A DNA stretch of 62,320 bases from a virus, in the IMG/VR virus record IMGVR_UViG_3300020419_000850, positions 1 to 62,320 of that record; one strand, given 5' to 3'. The number at the start of each line of letters is the position of its first letter. Position 1 is the stretch's first letter. Below, one piece after another: positions 48,791 through 57,512 of this stretch. A program made the position numbers and the translations under genes. Under the pieces are notes generated by a model, which was given only the letters and a program-made list of their open reading frames with translations, did no database searches and was not told where the DNA came from.

Positions 48791-49334
48791 AATATGCTTT
48801 TGCTATATACCAACTATCAACTATATCTGATACTGGATTGTTTGCTTTTGTTGTGTCTAATAATTTCTTTAAATCTGTTTTTGTATCTTTACAAAATTGT
48901 TCATACATCATTTCTTTATCTGCATTACCTTTACCTGTAGCAAGTTTCTTAACAACACTTGGTACAATAACACTATATTTGTATTTTTGTTCTGCTAATC
49001 TATATTTAAGTATGCCACAATTTTCTGCTATTTGAAATAATGCTTGACCTTTAGAACCATAAGAATAGTTTTCTATTGCTATTGCTAATGTATCTATATT
49101 GTCTTTAGAGTGATTTAATCTTAATATTTTTAAAACCCAATCAGAAATTTGAGTAAATCTTTGGATAGGGTCTGTATAAGGTTGATGTTCATAACCAATT
49201 ATATTACCAAATTTGCCCATATGTTTTTTCTTATTAGTAAGAAAATAGAAATGACTATATTCAAACTTAAAATCATTTGTAACACATATGGCAGGACTTG
49301 TTAAACTATAATCAATCCCAACTAGTTTCTTCAT
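48765..49334 (-). CDS. RuvC-like resolvase/nuclease
   Basis: A 189-aa protein from the ATG at 49334 (KKLVGIDYSLTSPAICV), with motif I Asp near residue 7, AIAIENYSYGSKGQALFQIAENCGILKYRL (Glu), KLATGKGNADKEMM and PVSDIVDSWYIAKAYY (final Asp pair). RNase H-fold Holliday-junction resolvase pattern. Upstream in-frame ATGs overlap the zinc-ribbon gene. Likely a recombination or packaging function. Confidence 0.75.
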   Translation of the reverse strand: MKKLVGIDYSLTSPAICVTNDFKFEYSHFYFLTNKKKHMGKFGNIIGYEHQPYTDPIQRFTQISDWVLKILRLNHSKDNIDTLAIAIENYSYGSKGQALFQIAENCGILKYRLAEQKYKYSVIVPSVVKKLATGKGNADKEMMYEQFCKDTKTDLKKLLDTTKANNPVSDIVDSWYIAKAYYEKIGEKL

Positions 49335-49494
49335 TATCATCTCCAATTTCATCTTCATCTTCATCTATTTCATAACTACAAAACGGACAAGACATAGGTT
49401 TCATATCTGTTTCTTCTTCATCATATTTTATAGTGTAAGACACCTTACAATTGCCACAACTTAACCTAATGCTCTTTACTATTTCATCTTCCAT
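49312..49494 (-). CDS. Zinc-ribbon protein (60 aa)
   Basis: Two CxxC knuckles, LSCGNCKVSY and MSCPFCSYEI, about 22 residues apart, then a very acidic tail (DEDEDEIGDDNEETSWD). Fits a small zinc ribbon. Could contact DNA or RNA polymerase; function unknown. Confidence 0.7.
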   Translation of the reverse strand: MEDEIVKSIRLSCGNCKVSYTIKYDEEETDMKPMSCPFCSYEIDEDEDEIGDDNEETSWD

Positions 49495-49508
49495 AATAAT
49501 ATACTTTT

Positions 49509-50612
49509 TTATAATTTAAATTTCTTAAACTGATCCTTTTGTACATCTTGTTTAATACCACCTATCACATAACTTTCAATTTCTGTTTCCTGTGGTGCAT
49601 TTTGTAATGACCTACTATTTAACCAATGGTCAACCCAAGGTAATGGATTTACTTTTTGGTCATATTGTGGTTCTAATCCTATTGCTCTCATACGTCTATT
49701 TGCCATATACTCTACAAATTGATGTAATAATTTTTCTGAAAGTCCTATCATAGAACCTTTAGAGAACAAATAAGTCGCCCAACGTTTCTCTTGTCCTACT
49801 GCATTTTCATACATTGTATAAACTTCTTTTTCTGTATCTTTCATCACTTTATTCATAATTCTATCATTTTCATTATCACGATAGTTATTAAGTATTCTTT
49901 GTGAGATTGATAAATGTAAAGTTTCATCACGTGCTATTAATGATAATATTTTAGCAGAACCTTCTAACATTTTTAATTCTCCAAATGCAAACGAACACGC
50001 AAAAGAAACATAAAATCTTAATCCTTCTAATATATTAACAGTCATCAATGTTAAATATAATTTCTTTTTCAACTCATACATATCAACACTATCTGGTTTT
50101 AATTGCCATTTATAACCTAAATTTATCATATCATCATATCTTTGTGTTATACTAATTGCTCTTTTCTCAATCTTTTCATCTGAAATTATAGTATCAAAAA
50201 CTTCACTAGGATTTGAATATAAATTTTTAATGATATATGTATATGAGTGTGAGTGTATGTTTTCAAAAAAGTCCCACGCAAGAACACAACTCTCTAATTC
50301 AGGTATTGAAACAAAAGGTAAAAATGCTAAAGCAGGTCCTCGTCCTTGCACACTATCCATCATTGTTTGATATTTTAAATTAGATGTAAAGATAAACTTT
50401 TGTTGTTCATTTAACTCTTTATAGTCTGATATATCTTTCTGTAAAGATACTTCTTCTGGTCTCCAGAAGTAACCTAATTGTTGTTGAAAGAGTTTATTAA
50501 AGATAGGATATTTCATTTCATCATATCTTTGTACTTGTAAATCTTGACCAAAAAACATAGGTTGTTTAGTATAGTCTAATTTTTTTTCTGTATTAAATAC
50601 GCTTTTAGTCAT
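49509..50612 (-). CDS. nrdB: Ribonucleotide reductase class Ia beta subunit
   Basis: A 367-aa NrdB: TMMDSVQGRGP (Asp86), WDFFENIHSHSYTYIIKN (Glu117, His120 and radical Tyr124), LEGLRFYVSFACSF and ARDETLHLSISQ (Glu, His ligands). All diiron ligands visible. It generates the tyrosyl radical for NrdA in deoxynucleotide synthesis. Confidence 0.93.
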   Translation of the reverse strand: MTKSVFNTEKKLDYTKQPMFFGQDLQVQRYDEMKYPIFNKLFQQQLGYFWRPEEVSLQKDISDYKELNEQQKFIFTSNLKYQTMMDSVQGRGPALAFLPFVSIPELESCVLAWDFFENIHSHSYTYIIKNLYSNPSEVFDTIISDEKIEKRAISITQRYDDMINLGYKWQLKPDSVDMYELKKKLYLTLMTVNILEGLRFYVSFACSFAFGELKMLEGSAKILSLIARDETLHLSISQRILNNYRDNENDRIMNKVMKDTEKEVYTMYENAVGQEKRWATYLFSKGSMIGLSEKLLHQFVEYMANRRMRAIGLEPQYDQKVNPLPWVDHWLNSRSLQNAPQETEIESYVIGGIKQDVQKDQFKKFKL

Positions 50613-51276
50613 TTATTGGTTCTAACTCGTTTTGTAATCTTTCTGATTCTGTTAATTTATAATGGTGTTCATCACTATCACCTGCTGTCCATTTATCAAT
50701 ATTATCTACACTATATTCTCTAGTAGATACTTTATAATCAGGTCTTTTTGGTTTACTTGGTGTTAAAGACTTGTCATAAAATAAAACTCTATTGTTTGGT
50801 TGAGCGGCAAAATGACCATTATCTAATTTTATTATGTTAAATGATTTATGTTGAGAAGGAGTTTCACTATATCCTACGTTCAATTCTTTATTCGTTGCAC
50901 TACAACTATCTATACTAAACATATAGTTTCCTTCAAACATTTTTTTAGATGGCGACAAATATGTACATCTATTTCCACTTACTAATTGTTTCTCAATAAC
51001 TGATATATCATAATCAAAACAATCCCATAACTGTAATTCACTCAATTTTATATCCTCTTTCGTTTCTTTCCATACAAAAGCATTTATAGGCAACTTATCA
51101 TATAATGCTCCACTTTCATACAGATATGTTTCAAAATATAATGCTCTACCTTGAATACTTTTAACTGTACACCAGATACCTGGTTCAAACTCTCCGTGAC
51201 CTTTCTTCAAATCGTAAAGGTATTGTTTTTTAACTAGTACCTCTATATGAGGAACATTTGCACATAAAAACGCCAT
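50605..51276 (-). CDS. Conserved protein between nrdA and nrdB
   Basis: A 223-aa protein with HGEFEPGIWCTVKSIQGRALYFETYLYESGALYDKLPINAFVWK, MFSIDSCSATN and AAQPNNRVLFYDKSLT. I recall this protein between nrd genes of marine T4-like phages, function unknown. Its strict genomic position suggests a link to nucleotide metabolism. Confidence 0.65.
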   Translation of the reverse strand: MAFLCANVPHIEVLVKKQYLYDLKKGHGEFEPGIWCTVKSIQGRALYFETYLYESGALYDKLPINAFVWKETKEDIKLSELQLWDCFDYDISVIEKQLVSGNRCTYLSPSKKMFEGNYMFSIDSCSATNKELNVGYSETPSQHKSFNIIKLDNGHFAAQPNNRVLFYDKSLTPSKPKRPDYKVSTREYSVDNIDKWTAGDSDEHHYKLTESERLQNELEPIND

Positions 51277-51285
51277 TTGGCTCCT

Positions 51286-53601
51286 TTAAATTACACAGGT
51301 TTCACATTCTTCTTCGTCTTTTATCTCCGTTATAGTTTTGGATTCTGGTACATCATCTTTCCAACCGATAGGATGTACAGGTTCCTCTATATCTTTCTTA
51401 CTATCATATGTGTTTTGATAATAAGAAGTCTTCCAACCTAATTTATAAGTTGTTAGTAAATCTTCTGCCATTATTGATAAAGGTATTTCTCCTTCATCAT
51501 AATTTTCAGGATTATATGACCAATTACCACTAATTGATTGGTCAAAATATTTTTGCATTACTGCTACTATGTTTATATATCCTTCATTACTTTTCATATC
51601 CCATAATAACGTATAATTATTTTTTAATTTTTTGTAATCAGGTACAACTTGTTTTAAAGTACCTTTCTTACTCTTCTTAACTGAAATATAATCTCTAGGT
51701 GGTTCAATGCCGTTTGTGGCATTACAAACCACGCTAGAGCTTTCAGAAGGCATTTGAGCCGTGAGTGTGCTATGTCTTAACCCAAATTCCTTAATATCTT
51801 TCCTCAAGTCTTCCCATTTATATGAAAGTTTCCGAGATACAATCTCATCAACTTCTTTTTTGTAGGTGTCTATTGGTAAGATACCATCTGAATACTTTGT
51901 TTTGTCAAATGCTTCGCACTTGCCTTTTTCTTTTGCTAATTCATTACTAGATTTTAATAGATAATACTGGAATGCTTCTGATAACTTATCTACTTCTTTC
52001 CAAGCAGTTTTAGTTTCATAACCAAGTCCTAATGTTGCTAAGTAGTGAGCAAGACCTATATATCCAATTCCTAAACTTCTTCGTCTTTTTGTAGAAATTT
52101 CTGCCGCTTTAACTGGATATCTTTGATGGTCTATAACTTCGTCTAATGACCTTACTGCTAAATCGCATAAGGTTTCTAATTCATCTAAATCTTTTAAAAG
52201 TCCTACATTAACTGCTGATAAAATACATAATGCAATTTCTCCTTCACCATCTATATGACTTATTGGGTCTGTAGGTAAAGTAATCTCTTGACATAAGTTA
52301 GACATATAAACTCTATCTTTAAAACTAGAGTGTGTATTACAATGGTCTATATTCATAATGTAAATACGACCTGTTTCTGCTCTTTCTTTTAAAATTGCCA
52401 TAAACAATTGTTGTGCTGATATTTTAGTTTTCCATACACTAGTTTTTCTTTCTGCCGTTGTATATAGTTCGTCAAATTCTTTTGTTCCCCACGCTTCATA
52501 CAATTCTGGTACTTCGTGTGGTGAAAATAAAGTTATCTCTTCATCATTAATAAATCTTTCATAAAATAATTTTGATAACTGTATAGAGTAATCTAATTTT
52601 CTTACTCTATTATCTTCACTACCTTTATTATTTTTTAAAACAATTATATCTTCTATTTCTTTGTGCCAAATAGGGAAGTGAACAGTTGCCGACCCTCCTC
52701 GTACTCCGTTTTGAGTACAACACTTAACAGTTGCTTCAAATTTTTTAAGAAAAGGAATAACGCCAGTATGTTGTACTTCGCCACCTCTAATACGTGAGTT
52801 GATCCCTCTAATTCTTCCTGCATTGATACCAATTCCTGCTCTTTGGGCAACATACTTACCAATGGCCATATCACTAGAAAAGATACTAGACAAAGTATCA
52901 TCAACATCCACCAAGACACAACTCGCATACTGCCTAATAGGAGTTCGTACACCAGCCATAACAGGTGTTGGAATATTGATTTTAAAACGTGAAATAGCGT
53001 CATAATATTTTTTAACATAACTCATCCTTTTGTTCTTTGGGTATTTTGCAAATAATGTAGCAGATATCATCATATACATAAATTGTGGTGTTTCAAAAAT
53101 TTGTCCTGTACTTCTATCTTGCACTAGATATTTGTCAATGACTTGTCTTAAACCTGCATATGTAAAAGTATAATCTCTTTCGTGATTTAACCAATTTTCC
53201 ATTCTATCAAAATCTTTTTTATCATACCAATTTAAAACTTCTTTATCATAAACACCTAACTCAATGCATTTTTTTGCGTGGTCGTAAATATGTGGATGAT
53301 CCCACATTTTATGAAATAGTTGTTTTCTTAAACTATAGAGTAATAGTCTAGCGGCAACATATTGATAATTTGGATTTTCTAAAGTGATTAAATCGTTTGC
53401 TGATTTAATTAAGATTTGTTGAATTTCGTTTGTTGATATGCCATCATAAAATTGTAGACCACTATTCATTTCTACAGAAGAAGCAGAAACTTGCGTTATG
53501 TCTTCACACGCATATTCTACCATTTGATGTATCTTTTCAATGTTTAGAGATTCCTTACCTCTACCATTTCGCTTCACTACACTTATATTCTCATTCACCA
53601 T
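51286..53601 (-). CDS. nrdA: Ribonucleotide reductase class Ia alpha subunit
   Basis: A 771-aa NrdA with an N-terminal ATP-cone-like start (ISVVKRNGRGKESLNIEKIHQMV), ASCVLVDVDD (active-site Cys), GIGINAGRIRGINS, NLCQEITLP (thiyl Cys), and TAQMPSESSSVVCNATNGIEPP. The C-terminal CETCVI (Cys766, Cys769) is the redox pair reduced by glutaredoxin. It makes dNDPs. Confidence 0.95.
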   Translation of the reverse strand: MVNENISVVKRNGRGKESLNIEKIHQMVEYACEDITQVSASSVEMNSGLQFYDGISTNEIQQILIKSANDLITLENPNYQYVAARLLLYSLRKQLFHKMWDHPHIYDHAKKCIELGVYDKEVLNWYDKKDFDRMENWLNHERDYTFTYAGLRQVIDKYLVQDRSTGQIFETPQFMYMMISATLFAKYPKNKRMSYVKKYYDAISRFKINIPTPVMAGVRTPIRQYASCVLVDVDDTLSSIFSSDMAIGKYVAQRAGIGINAGRIRGINSRIRGGEVQHTGVIPFLKKFEATVKCCTQNGVRGGSATVHFPIWHKEIEDIIVLKNNKGSEDNRVRKLDYSIQLSKLFYERFINDEEITLFSPHEVPELYEAWGTKEFDELYTTAERKTSVWKTKISAQQLFMAILKERAETGRIYIMNIDHCNTHSSFKDRVYMSNLCQEITLPTDPISHIDGEGEIALCILSAVNVGLLKDLDELETLCDLAVRSLDEVIDHQRYPVKAAEISTKRRRSLGIGYIGLAHYLATLGLGYETKTAWKEVDKLSEAFQYYLLKSSNELAKEKGKCEAFDKTKYSDGILPIDTYKKEVDEIVSRKLSYKWEDLRKDIKEFGLRHSTLTAQMPSESSSVVCNATNGIEPPRDYISVKKSKKGTLKQVVPDYKKLKNNYTLLWDMKSNEGYINIVAVMQKYFDQSISGNWSYNPENYDEGEIPLSIMAEDLLTTYKLGWKTSYYQNTYDSKKDIEEPVHPIGWKDDVPESKTITEIKDEEECETCVI

Positions 53602-53617
53602 TTTTATTTACACACTC

Positions 53618-54613
53618 CTAACATTTCTTATAATAGTTTAATTTCGTTAATGCCTCTAATTTGCTAAATGTATTCTTACTTATAATATCTATTAACTCTT
53701 CTCTTTTCATACCACTCATAATCATTTCATTTACATCTTTAAGTTGCACATCATTTGGCCAAACAACTACGTTGTAATCCTTTTCAACTACTGCGTACAT
53801 CCTTTTTATGATTTCTTTATTACGAGGTTCGTTGTCAAATATATATGTAACTTGGTCACTTGACACTCTCAATGTTAAGTCAGCACCACCTGCCGCTAAA
53901 CAATTATCTAAAAACAAACTATCAAGTGGTCCTTCAACTATGTAAATATGTTTTTGATAATTTACACGTTCAAGTCCATATACTTTTTGTTTTGTTTCAT
54001 CAAGTTTAATAGTAACATATTTTGGTTGTTCTTTTCCAAAAGCTCTGCCTTGAAATGCAAACAACTTACCAGTTACATCAAAGAAAGGTATAATTAATCT
54101 AGGGTGTTCATATCTTTCTTTAAAAGTTCCTGGTTTCACTTTATTGGCAAAATTGTGAAATTTGTCAACAAAATAAATTATCTCATAATATTGTGGAGGT
54201 ATCAATCTTTTCTTTACGTACTCCTTTACAGGATGTCCGTCTTTTAACGTACTTACTTTAGTACAGGAATCTAATAAATTTGTTTCTTCAAATTTTGTAG
54301 GTTTAAAGTCAAATTTAGGTTGGGGCGTGGATGGTGCCGATCCCTTGTATCTCTCTAATAAGTATTCTCCGTATTTTTTAGGATCCAAGAATTTAATGAA
54401 ATTTGCTAAATTCTGACCCATACCACAATTGTGGCATTTAAAGAACATATCGTTTTTTACTCTATAAAGATATGCTCTTGCTTTAGTCTTACTTTTCTGT
54501 GAGTCTCCACAATGTGGACACCTAAAATTGAAAAGATAATCTGTCTTCTTTTTAAACTTATCCAATCCTGAAGAGATTGAATTAATATACTTTAAATCTA
54601 TATAACTTGACAT
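53618..54613 (-). CDS. 61: DNA primase gp61
   Basis: A 331-aa primase (T4 gp61 342 aa): zinc finger FRCPHCGDSQ...FFKCHNCGMG (Cys32, 35, 60, 63), then LIIPFFDVTGKLFAFQGRAFG and Toprim IYIVEGPLDSLFLDN (Glu, DxD-like) with VTYIFDNEPRNKE. It lays RNA primers for lagging-strand synthesis. It is the first gene of the long early operon; no Shine-Dalgarno and a very short leader. Confidence 0.9.
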   Translation of the reverse strand: MSSYIDLKYINSISSGLDKFKKKTDYLFNFRCPHCGDSQKSKTKARAYLYRVKNDMFFKCHNCGMGQNLANFIKFLDPKKYGEYLLERYKGSAPSTPQPKFDFKPTKFEETNLLDSCTKVSTLKDGHPVKEYVKKRLIPPQYYEIIYFVDKFHNFANKVKPGTFKERYEHPRLIIPFFDVTGKLFAFQGRAFGKEQPKYVTIKLDETKQKVYGLERVNYQKHIYIVEGPLDSLFLDNCLAAGGADLTLRVSSDQVTYIFDNEPRNKEIIKRMYAVVEKDYNVVVWPNDVQLKDVNEMIMSGMKREELIDIISKNTFSKLEALTKLNYYKKC

Positions 54614-54626
54614 AACACTATCTCAT

Positions 54627-54655
54627 AATATACATCATTTAACAAAAATAGTCAA
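54627..54655 (-). promoter_or_regulatory. Sigma70-type early promoter of the primase-nrd operon
   Basis: -35 TTGACT at 54650-54655, 17-nt spacer, -10 TATATT at 54627-54632, ending 14 nt before the primase ATG (leader about 7 nt). Confidence 0.75.
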
Positions 54656-54679
54656 GTCTGTACGAAAAAGGTCCATAAC

Positions 54680-54710
54680 AAAAAAATAGCCTGCGTATTT
54701 TCCAGGGCTA
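54680..54710 (-). terminator. Rho-independent terminator of the curli-like operon
   Basis: Stem TAGCC(C)TG / CAGGCTA (54703-54710, 54687-54693) with a 9-nt loop and one bulged C, followed on minus by seven U. It lies 19 nt after the last operon stop. Confidence 0.8.
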
Positions 54711-54728
54711 AAAGCTAACAGTTTTTCT

Positions 54729-55142
54729 CTAGTTCATTAGCTTCATTATTGCTTCAAAATTATTAGATACTATCCATCCTATTACTATAGCACCACCTAG
54801 TATAATCCATCTGTATTTTTCTAACATACCAACTCTTTGACCTATATCTACTCTTATTGCTTTAATCTCTAATAATAGTCTTTTTTCTACGTTGTATAAT
54901 TCACTAGATAAATCTGATTTTACTTTGTCTATTTCACCTGCTCTATCTTTAAGTTTCTCAAATATTATTTCATCAACTTGTTCTTGTCTAGCAATTTTTT
55001 CGGAGTGTACAGCCAACATAGACTTAATAGACGTTGAAACATCTGTTAATTTATCTATTGCTGTGTCTAAACGTGAATTGATATTATTGACCTGCTCTAT
55101 ATCTTTTTTTAGTTTTGCTATATCTACTTGTAAATCAGGCAT
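54729..55142 (-). CDS. Coiled-coil protein with C-terminal membrane anchor
   Basis: A 137-aa protein: long heptad-rich helix (DIAKLKKDIEQVNNINSRLDTAIDKL; IARQEQVDEIIFEKLKDRAGEI), then a membrane segment (WIILGGAIVIGWIV) near the end. I recall a similar tail-anchored coil in marine T4-like phages. Last gene of the curli-like operon. Confidence 0.65.
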   Translation of the reverse strand: MPDLQVDIAKLKKDIEQVNNINSRLDTAIDKLTDVSTSIKSMLAVHSEKIARQEQVDEIIFEKLKDRAGEIDKVKSDLSSELYNVEKRLLLEIKAIRVDIGQRVGMLEKYRWIILGGAIVIGWIVSNNFEAIMKLMN

Positions 55143-55234
55143 TAGAATTCTCTATCTATCCATCTGTAAATAGACCAGTCCATATAAATTAGTAATCCAA
55201 AGATTATGAATAAATTGATAGTTCCGTAGTCCAT
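55142..55234 (-). CDS. Tiny membrane protein (30 aa)
   Basis: From the ATG at 55234 to TAA at 55142, overlapping the next ATG by one base. Sequence DYGTINLFIIFGLLIYMDWSIY is one membrane segment. It lies exactly between the FecR-like and coiled-coil genes with perfect coupling. Confidence 0.55.
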   Translation of the reverse strand: MDYGTINLFIIFGLLIYMDWSIYRWIDREF

Positions 55235-55236
55235 AT

Positions 55237-57381
55237 TTAATCCGTTTGTATTATTGTAATATTATTTTGTGTAGTGGAATTCCCTACGTCAATGTGTTGA
55301 GCTTCTGAATCTTGTAAAATCTGTATATCTGCTTCTTTACTCGTTTCAGTCTTTATATAAGCTCTATGGTTGTCGTTATATCTATTTATGATTGTGTAAT
55401 CACCAGAAGTTGACGCTTGAGCATTAAAATCATTGTCTAACGTTGATACTCTTCCTGTTGAAGTTGCACTTGAAGTCGCACCTGTTACACCATCTGTTGT
55501 AGTTAAAGTTTGAGTTACATCTCCAGTAGAATAGTTTAATGTTTCACCACTAGCAGTTACTTGCGTTTCTGAACCACTATTGTCTACCCATTCAGTACCA
55601 CAACTAGACTTGGCATTGTCCCAATAGTATCCATAATTTAAACATTCTTCTTTATCATAACTTGCTAATAACAATTCTAATTCTGCGTCTATATCATAGT
55701 CATCTTCATAATTATATTCATCTTCCCAATTACTTTGGTCATCTTCATTGTTATAATCATAACCTGTGTACCACCAATCATATACTGCGTCCCAATATGT
55801 ACTCCAATCTGACCAACTCCAGTCAGTTACATACATATTTTTTAAGTCTTTCATCTTCCAAGGTCTAGGTTGATTTTCACACATTTTATAATTAGGATAA
55901 CTACCACACCAACCATATAATTTACCCCATATCTTTTTAGATTCTTTAGTCCAACTATCGTTAGTTACTTTTAAAGTCCAGTCATTTTTATACCAATCAT
56001 TTAAGTAATCAACATAGTCTTGGTTGCACCAATAGTCTTCGTATCCATTGTACTCACAATAGTTTTGTACAGTTAATGTTGGAGGACCACCTGCCGCTTT
56101 GTATTCTGCATTGTTATAGTAGTCATCATCTAAAGCAAAATCTTCCCAAGTATATCCTTCAACTGTACTAGCTTCTGTTTCTTCTTTAGTTTCTTCAACT
56201 ACGTTAACCTCTTCTTCTTCAACTGCCCAAGAAGTTAATCCATATGCTTCTAATAATTCATTATACTCGTCATAGTAAGCATCCCAATCAACTGCGTCCC
56301 AATCTACCTCATCCCAATTAATAGTATCCCAAGTACAATCTGAACAATCAATGGCGTCAAAGTATGCTTGATCCATTTCTGCATACATTTTCTTTGCGTC
56401 ATCCCAATCCATAGTTTGTTCACCGTCAGCATCCCAAACTGAAATCTGATTATCTTCATCTATATAACCCCAATCTTTTAAATCTTCTTCCCAGGAATCA
56501 TAATAAGATGTATCAACTTCTTCTATAACTTCAACTAAATTACTTTCTTCTACTGATTCCATTTCAATTATTGCGTCTGTTTCACCAACAGATAAGTCTG
56601 TAGCAACAATTGTATTATTATCTTCTACTATATTTGCTTCTTCAGCAATGATTGCCTCTTCCATCTCCTGTGCTTTAGTTTCTTCTTTAGACATTTCAGA
56701 TTTTTTTTCTACATCACCAAAAGTCTTTTGTGATTCATCTTTTATTTCTTCTTCAAATTTATCTAACTCAATAATATTTTGTTTATTAGTTTCTATTTTT
56801 GGAGGTGTTGGTGCTAAATCATTTGATATAACGGTTACTGAATTGAAAGCGTTAGTTATTGTTTGAGAACCTGCGTCATTAGATACAGTTACTTGTCCTA
56901 CTTCACCATTACTATCAGGTAGTAAAGTAATTGTTGCCCCACCCATTGAGTCAACTGTTCCTGAAAAAGCAGTACCTTGTACTGTAATTGTGGCATTACC
57001 AGCAGTTATATTAACTTCACCACCTAAAGTAGATACTTGTCCTGATTCGTATGTAAATGTACCAACATTAACTGATACGTTCATTGCAAGTTGAATTGGT
57101 ATAACAGAAGTATCAAAAGAATATTCATCAATAGTTAATTCTGTACCTGGTCCCATTGTAAATTTAGTATTATCAGCATACTTTAATATCATACCACCAT
57201 CTTCACCAGTTTGTAGAAAGTCAAACATTTGCAACTCATAACCCATTGTAGTATTTTGGATTTGACCACCTCTTTCATTCCAAGTTGTACCCATTTGTCC
57301 TATAACTGTTCCTACAGTTTGAGAAAATACACTAGTACAGAAGAGTACTAGAAACGATACTAAAAATAATAATTTTTTCAT
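55237..57381 (-). CDS. FecR-domain secreted protein with acidic aromatic repeats
   Basis: A 714-aa protein with a signal peptide (cut near FS-QT, residue 21) and a FecR-like beta domain at about residues 22-190 (MILKYADNTKFTMGPGTELTIDEYSF; NITAGNATITVQGTAFSGTV). Then a long Glu-rich linker and a central D/W/Y-rich region with near-repeats (INWDEVDWDAVDWDAYYDEY; DWSTYWDAVYDWWYTGYDY), ending in a Ser/Thr/Gly/Asn beta-rich tail. Probably a surface or periplasmic structural protein made with the curli-like genes. Confidence 0.75.
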   Translation of the reverse strand: MKKLLFLVSFLVLFCTSVFSQTVGTVIGQMGTTWNERGGQIQNTTMGYELQMFDFLQTGEDGGMILKYADNTKFTMGPGTELTIDEYSFDTSVIPIQLAMNVSVNVGTFTYESGQVSTLGGEVNITAGNATITVQGTAFSGTVDSMGGATITLLPDSNGEVGQVTVSNDAGSQTITNAFNSVTVISNDLAPTPPKIETNKQNIIELDKFEEEIKDESQKTFGDVEKKSEMSKEETKAQEMEEAIIAEEANIVEDNNTIVATDLSVGETDAIIEMESVEESNLVEVIEEVDTSYYDSWEEDLKDWGYIDEDNQISVWDADGEQTMDWDDAKKMYAEMDQAYFDAIDCSDCTWDTINWDEVDWDAVDWDAYYDEYNELLEAYGLTSWAVEEEEVNVVEETKEETEASTVEGYTWEDFALDDDYYNNAEYKAAGGPPTLTVQNYCEYNGYEDYWCNQDYVDYLNDWYKNDWTLKVTNDSWTKESKKIWGKLYGWCGSYPNYKMCENQPRPWKMKDLKNMYVTDWSWSDWSTYWDAVYDWWYTGYDYNNEDDQSNWEDEYNYEDDYDIDAELELLLASYDKEECLNYGYYWDNAKSSCGTEWVDNSGSETQVTASGETLNYSTGDVTQTLTTTDGVTGATSSATSTGRVSTLDNDFNAQASTSGDYTIINRYNDNHRAYIKTETSKEADIQILQDSEAQHIDVGNSTTQNNITIIQTD

Positions 57382-57512
57382 CTTTTAAATTTAACTTCTT
57401 TTTTCTTTCTTTTCCATTTTTCTGGCCAGTATAAGGATATTATAGTACATATTATACCACTTGCTAAACATATACCACCGAATATTAAAATGAAAGTTAA
57501 AAATGCTTTCAT
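57378..57512 (-). CDS. Small membrane protein with basic tail (44 aa)
   Basis: From the ATG at 57512 to TGA at 57378, overlapping the FecR-like ATG by 4 nt (ATGA). Membrane segment FLTFILIFGGICLASGIICTI then basic KWKRKKKEVKFKR, so Nout-Cin topology. Its place in the operon suggests a partner of the secretion or fibre proteins. Confidence 0.6.
   Translation of the reverse strand: MKAFLTFILIFGGICLASGIICTIISLYWPEKWKRKKKEVKFKR

Noticed and set aside
52653-53018. 121-aa minus frame inside nrdA
   Set aside because: Different phase of the intact NrdA gene, which has conserved active-site residues throughout this stretch.
56648-56866. 72-aa plus-strand frame
   Set aside because: Antisense to the FecR-domain gene linker region; no RBS.
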